Shown here: positions 63,211-64,000 of the stretch, one piece after another
How positions within the stretch are numbered: the first letter of the stretch is position 1
Layout of the letters: each line of letters opens with the position of its first letter
NCBI RefSeq assembly: GCF_000428525.1
Contig: NZ_AUAC01000002.1
Coordinates: 62,001-126,000, forward strand
Reading direction: 5' to 3'
From: Hellea balneolensis DSM 19091
GTDB lineage: Bacteria; Pseudomonadota; Alphaproteobacteria; Caulobacterales; Maricaulaceae
Length of the DNA stretch: 64,000 nucleotides
Notes under the pieces: model-generated
Seen by the model: the letters and a program-made list of their open reading frames with translations, nothing else
What the model was told of the DNA's origin: nothing
The model's database searches: none
Translations under genes and position numbers: made by a program

Positions 63211-64000
63211 ATGTCAAAAATACTTATACCAATATTCGCCGACCAGCTCTCTCACGGCCTTGCTCCCTTAGAGATTAGCTCGCCTGAAGACTGTATCATT
63301 TTGATGATGGAAGTGAGAGGTGAGGCGGATACTGTGCCGCATCACCGTAAAAAACTTATCTTTCTGTTTTCGGCCATGCGCCATTTTGCTGACGAGCTGA
63401 AAGAGCGGGGGTGGTCAGTTGATTATATTGCTTTGAATGATGTTGAAAACACTGGGAACTTCACCTCTGAAATCAAGCGCGCGATGTCACGTCACGATAT
63501 CGAGCAAATCCGTCTTTGCGAACCTTCGGAATATCGTGTCCTCGAAACAGTAAAAAGTTGGCAAGAAGAACTCTCGATTCCCACAACGATAATGCCGGAT
63601 CACCGTTTCATTGCGGATCATGATGAATTTGAGACTTGGGCAGAGGGCCGCAAACAATATCGGATGGAGTTTTTCTATCGCGAAATGCGCCGTAAAACGA
63701 ATTTACTTATGGAGGGGGATAAGCCTGAAGGGGGTAAATGGAATTATGATTCGGAGAATCGTAAGCCAGCGAAGGGCGACCTCTTCATGCCCAAACCGCT
63801 AAAGTTTAAGCCTGATTCGATAACACAAGACGTTATCAATATGGTGGAGACAGAATTTCCCAACCGCTTTGGCGCTACAGACGACTTCTTTTTTGCTGTC
63901 ACTCGAGATGGTGCAAAAGAGGCCTTGGCTTATTTTATCAAAAATGTCCTTCCTCGCTTCGGTGATTACCAAGATGCGATGCTAACCGGCGAACCATTTC
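63211..64000 (+). CDS. Cryptochrome/photolyase-related (DPRP, FeS-BCP type) protein, 3' partial
   Basis: The first 263 residues of a deoxyribodipyrimidine photolyase-related protein (6-4 photolyase/FeS-BCP group), with the gene running off the window end. Family-like features are SKILIPIFADQLSHGL at the start, CIILMMEVRGEADTVPHHRKKLIFLFSAMRHFADEL, EPSEYRVLETVKSW, and RKQYRMEFFYREMRRKTNLLM followed by GGKWNYDSENRKP. Expected to bind FAD and, in its missing half, an iron-sulfur cluster. It repairs UV lesions or senses light. No Shine-Dalgarno sequence precedes the ATG. A GTG at 63196 would give a five-residue longer start. Confidence 0.92.
   Translation, partial: MSKILIPIFADQLSHGLAPLEISSPEDCIILMMEVRGEADTVPHHRKKLIFLFSAMRHFADELKERGWSVDYIALNDVENTGNFTSEIKRAMSRHDIEQIRLCEPSEYRVLETVKSWQEELSIPTTIMPDHRFIADHDEFETWAEGRKQYRMEFFYREMRRKTNLLMEGDKPEGGKWNYDSENRKPAKGDLFMPKPLKFKPDSITQDVINMVETEFPNRFGATDDFFFAVTRDGAKEALAYFIKNVLPRFGDYQDAMLTGEPF

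Overview
The window is a continuous, gene-dense stretch of alphaproteobacterial chromosome. The best guess is a marine member of the Hyphomonadaceae/Maricaulales type (Robiginitomaculum-, Hellea- or Litorimonas-like). This rests on the gene set: HdaA next to DUF2066 and purMN, a guaB-MAPEG-rsmB-guaA block, DUF2849 next to sulfite reductase, the 18-kDa complex I accessory subunit, SdhE next to mfd, and a PleD/PopA-like protein. Base composition looks close to half G+C throughout. I see no insertion sequence, prophage, CRISPR array or rRNA gene. Apart from three tRNAs everything is protein coding, and no gene-free gap exceeds about 165 nt.

Layout. 1-7.2 kb: alaC-type aminotransferase (5' end outside the window), glpX, recJ, tRNA-Glu, a DUF192 protein, tRNA-Pro, a HerA-like ATPase, a complex I subunit and tRNA-Arg. 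7.3-11.4 kb (minus): a sulfur amino acid operon cysK-sseA-metC ending in a CE15-like lipoprotein esterase. 11.5-20.3 kb: kdsA, a DUF3089 hydrolase-fold protein, DUF502, recG, sdhE and mfd. 20.3-26.8 kb: a REC-REC-degenerate GGDEF protein, an M2 metallopeptidase, hemH, a P-loop protein and thrC. 26.8-32.4 kb: an XRE-cupin regulator divergent from the sulfate-assimilation operon cysG-DUF2849-cysI-(DUF934-cysH fusion), with a perfect palindrome between them. 32.4-39.9 kb (minus): one tightly coupled operon with a TrpR-like regulator, hisG, hisD, a hisC-hisB fusion, hisH, hisA, hisF, hisIE and a secreted trypsin-like protein. 40-53 kb: a THUMP methyltransferase, a SulP transporter, ppx/gppA, rlmE, guaB, MAPEG, rsmB-type, guaA, a GST, an alpha/beta hydrolase and a DEAD-box helicase. 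53-60.5 kb: an I78-like lipoprotein, an unknown protein, ABC-F, ndk, a TadG-like von Willebrand factor A protein, purN and purM. 60.6-64 kb: DUF2066, hdaA, an SDR, a 45-residue DUF2256 protein and the start of a cryptochrome/photolyase-related gene cut by the window end.

The strongest themes are sulfur and histidine metabolism. Two sulfur loci, for sulfate/sulfite reduction and for cysteine/methionine interconversion, lie 16 kb apart. The histidine locus carries nearly the whole pathway in the gene order known from enteric bacteria, which is not the scattered arrangement usual in Alphaproteobacteria. It includes an apparently rare HisC-HisB fusion. The points most worth a second look are this fusion and its regulator, the DUF934-CysH fusion with its likely operator, and the PopA-like protein that keeps the c-di-GMP I-site while losing the cyclase site. 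Others are a DUF3089 protein whose nucleophile serine is asparagine, a tyrosine-rich insertion in an orphan TadG-like protein, and seven convergent gene pairs whose ends overlap or abut.
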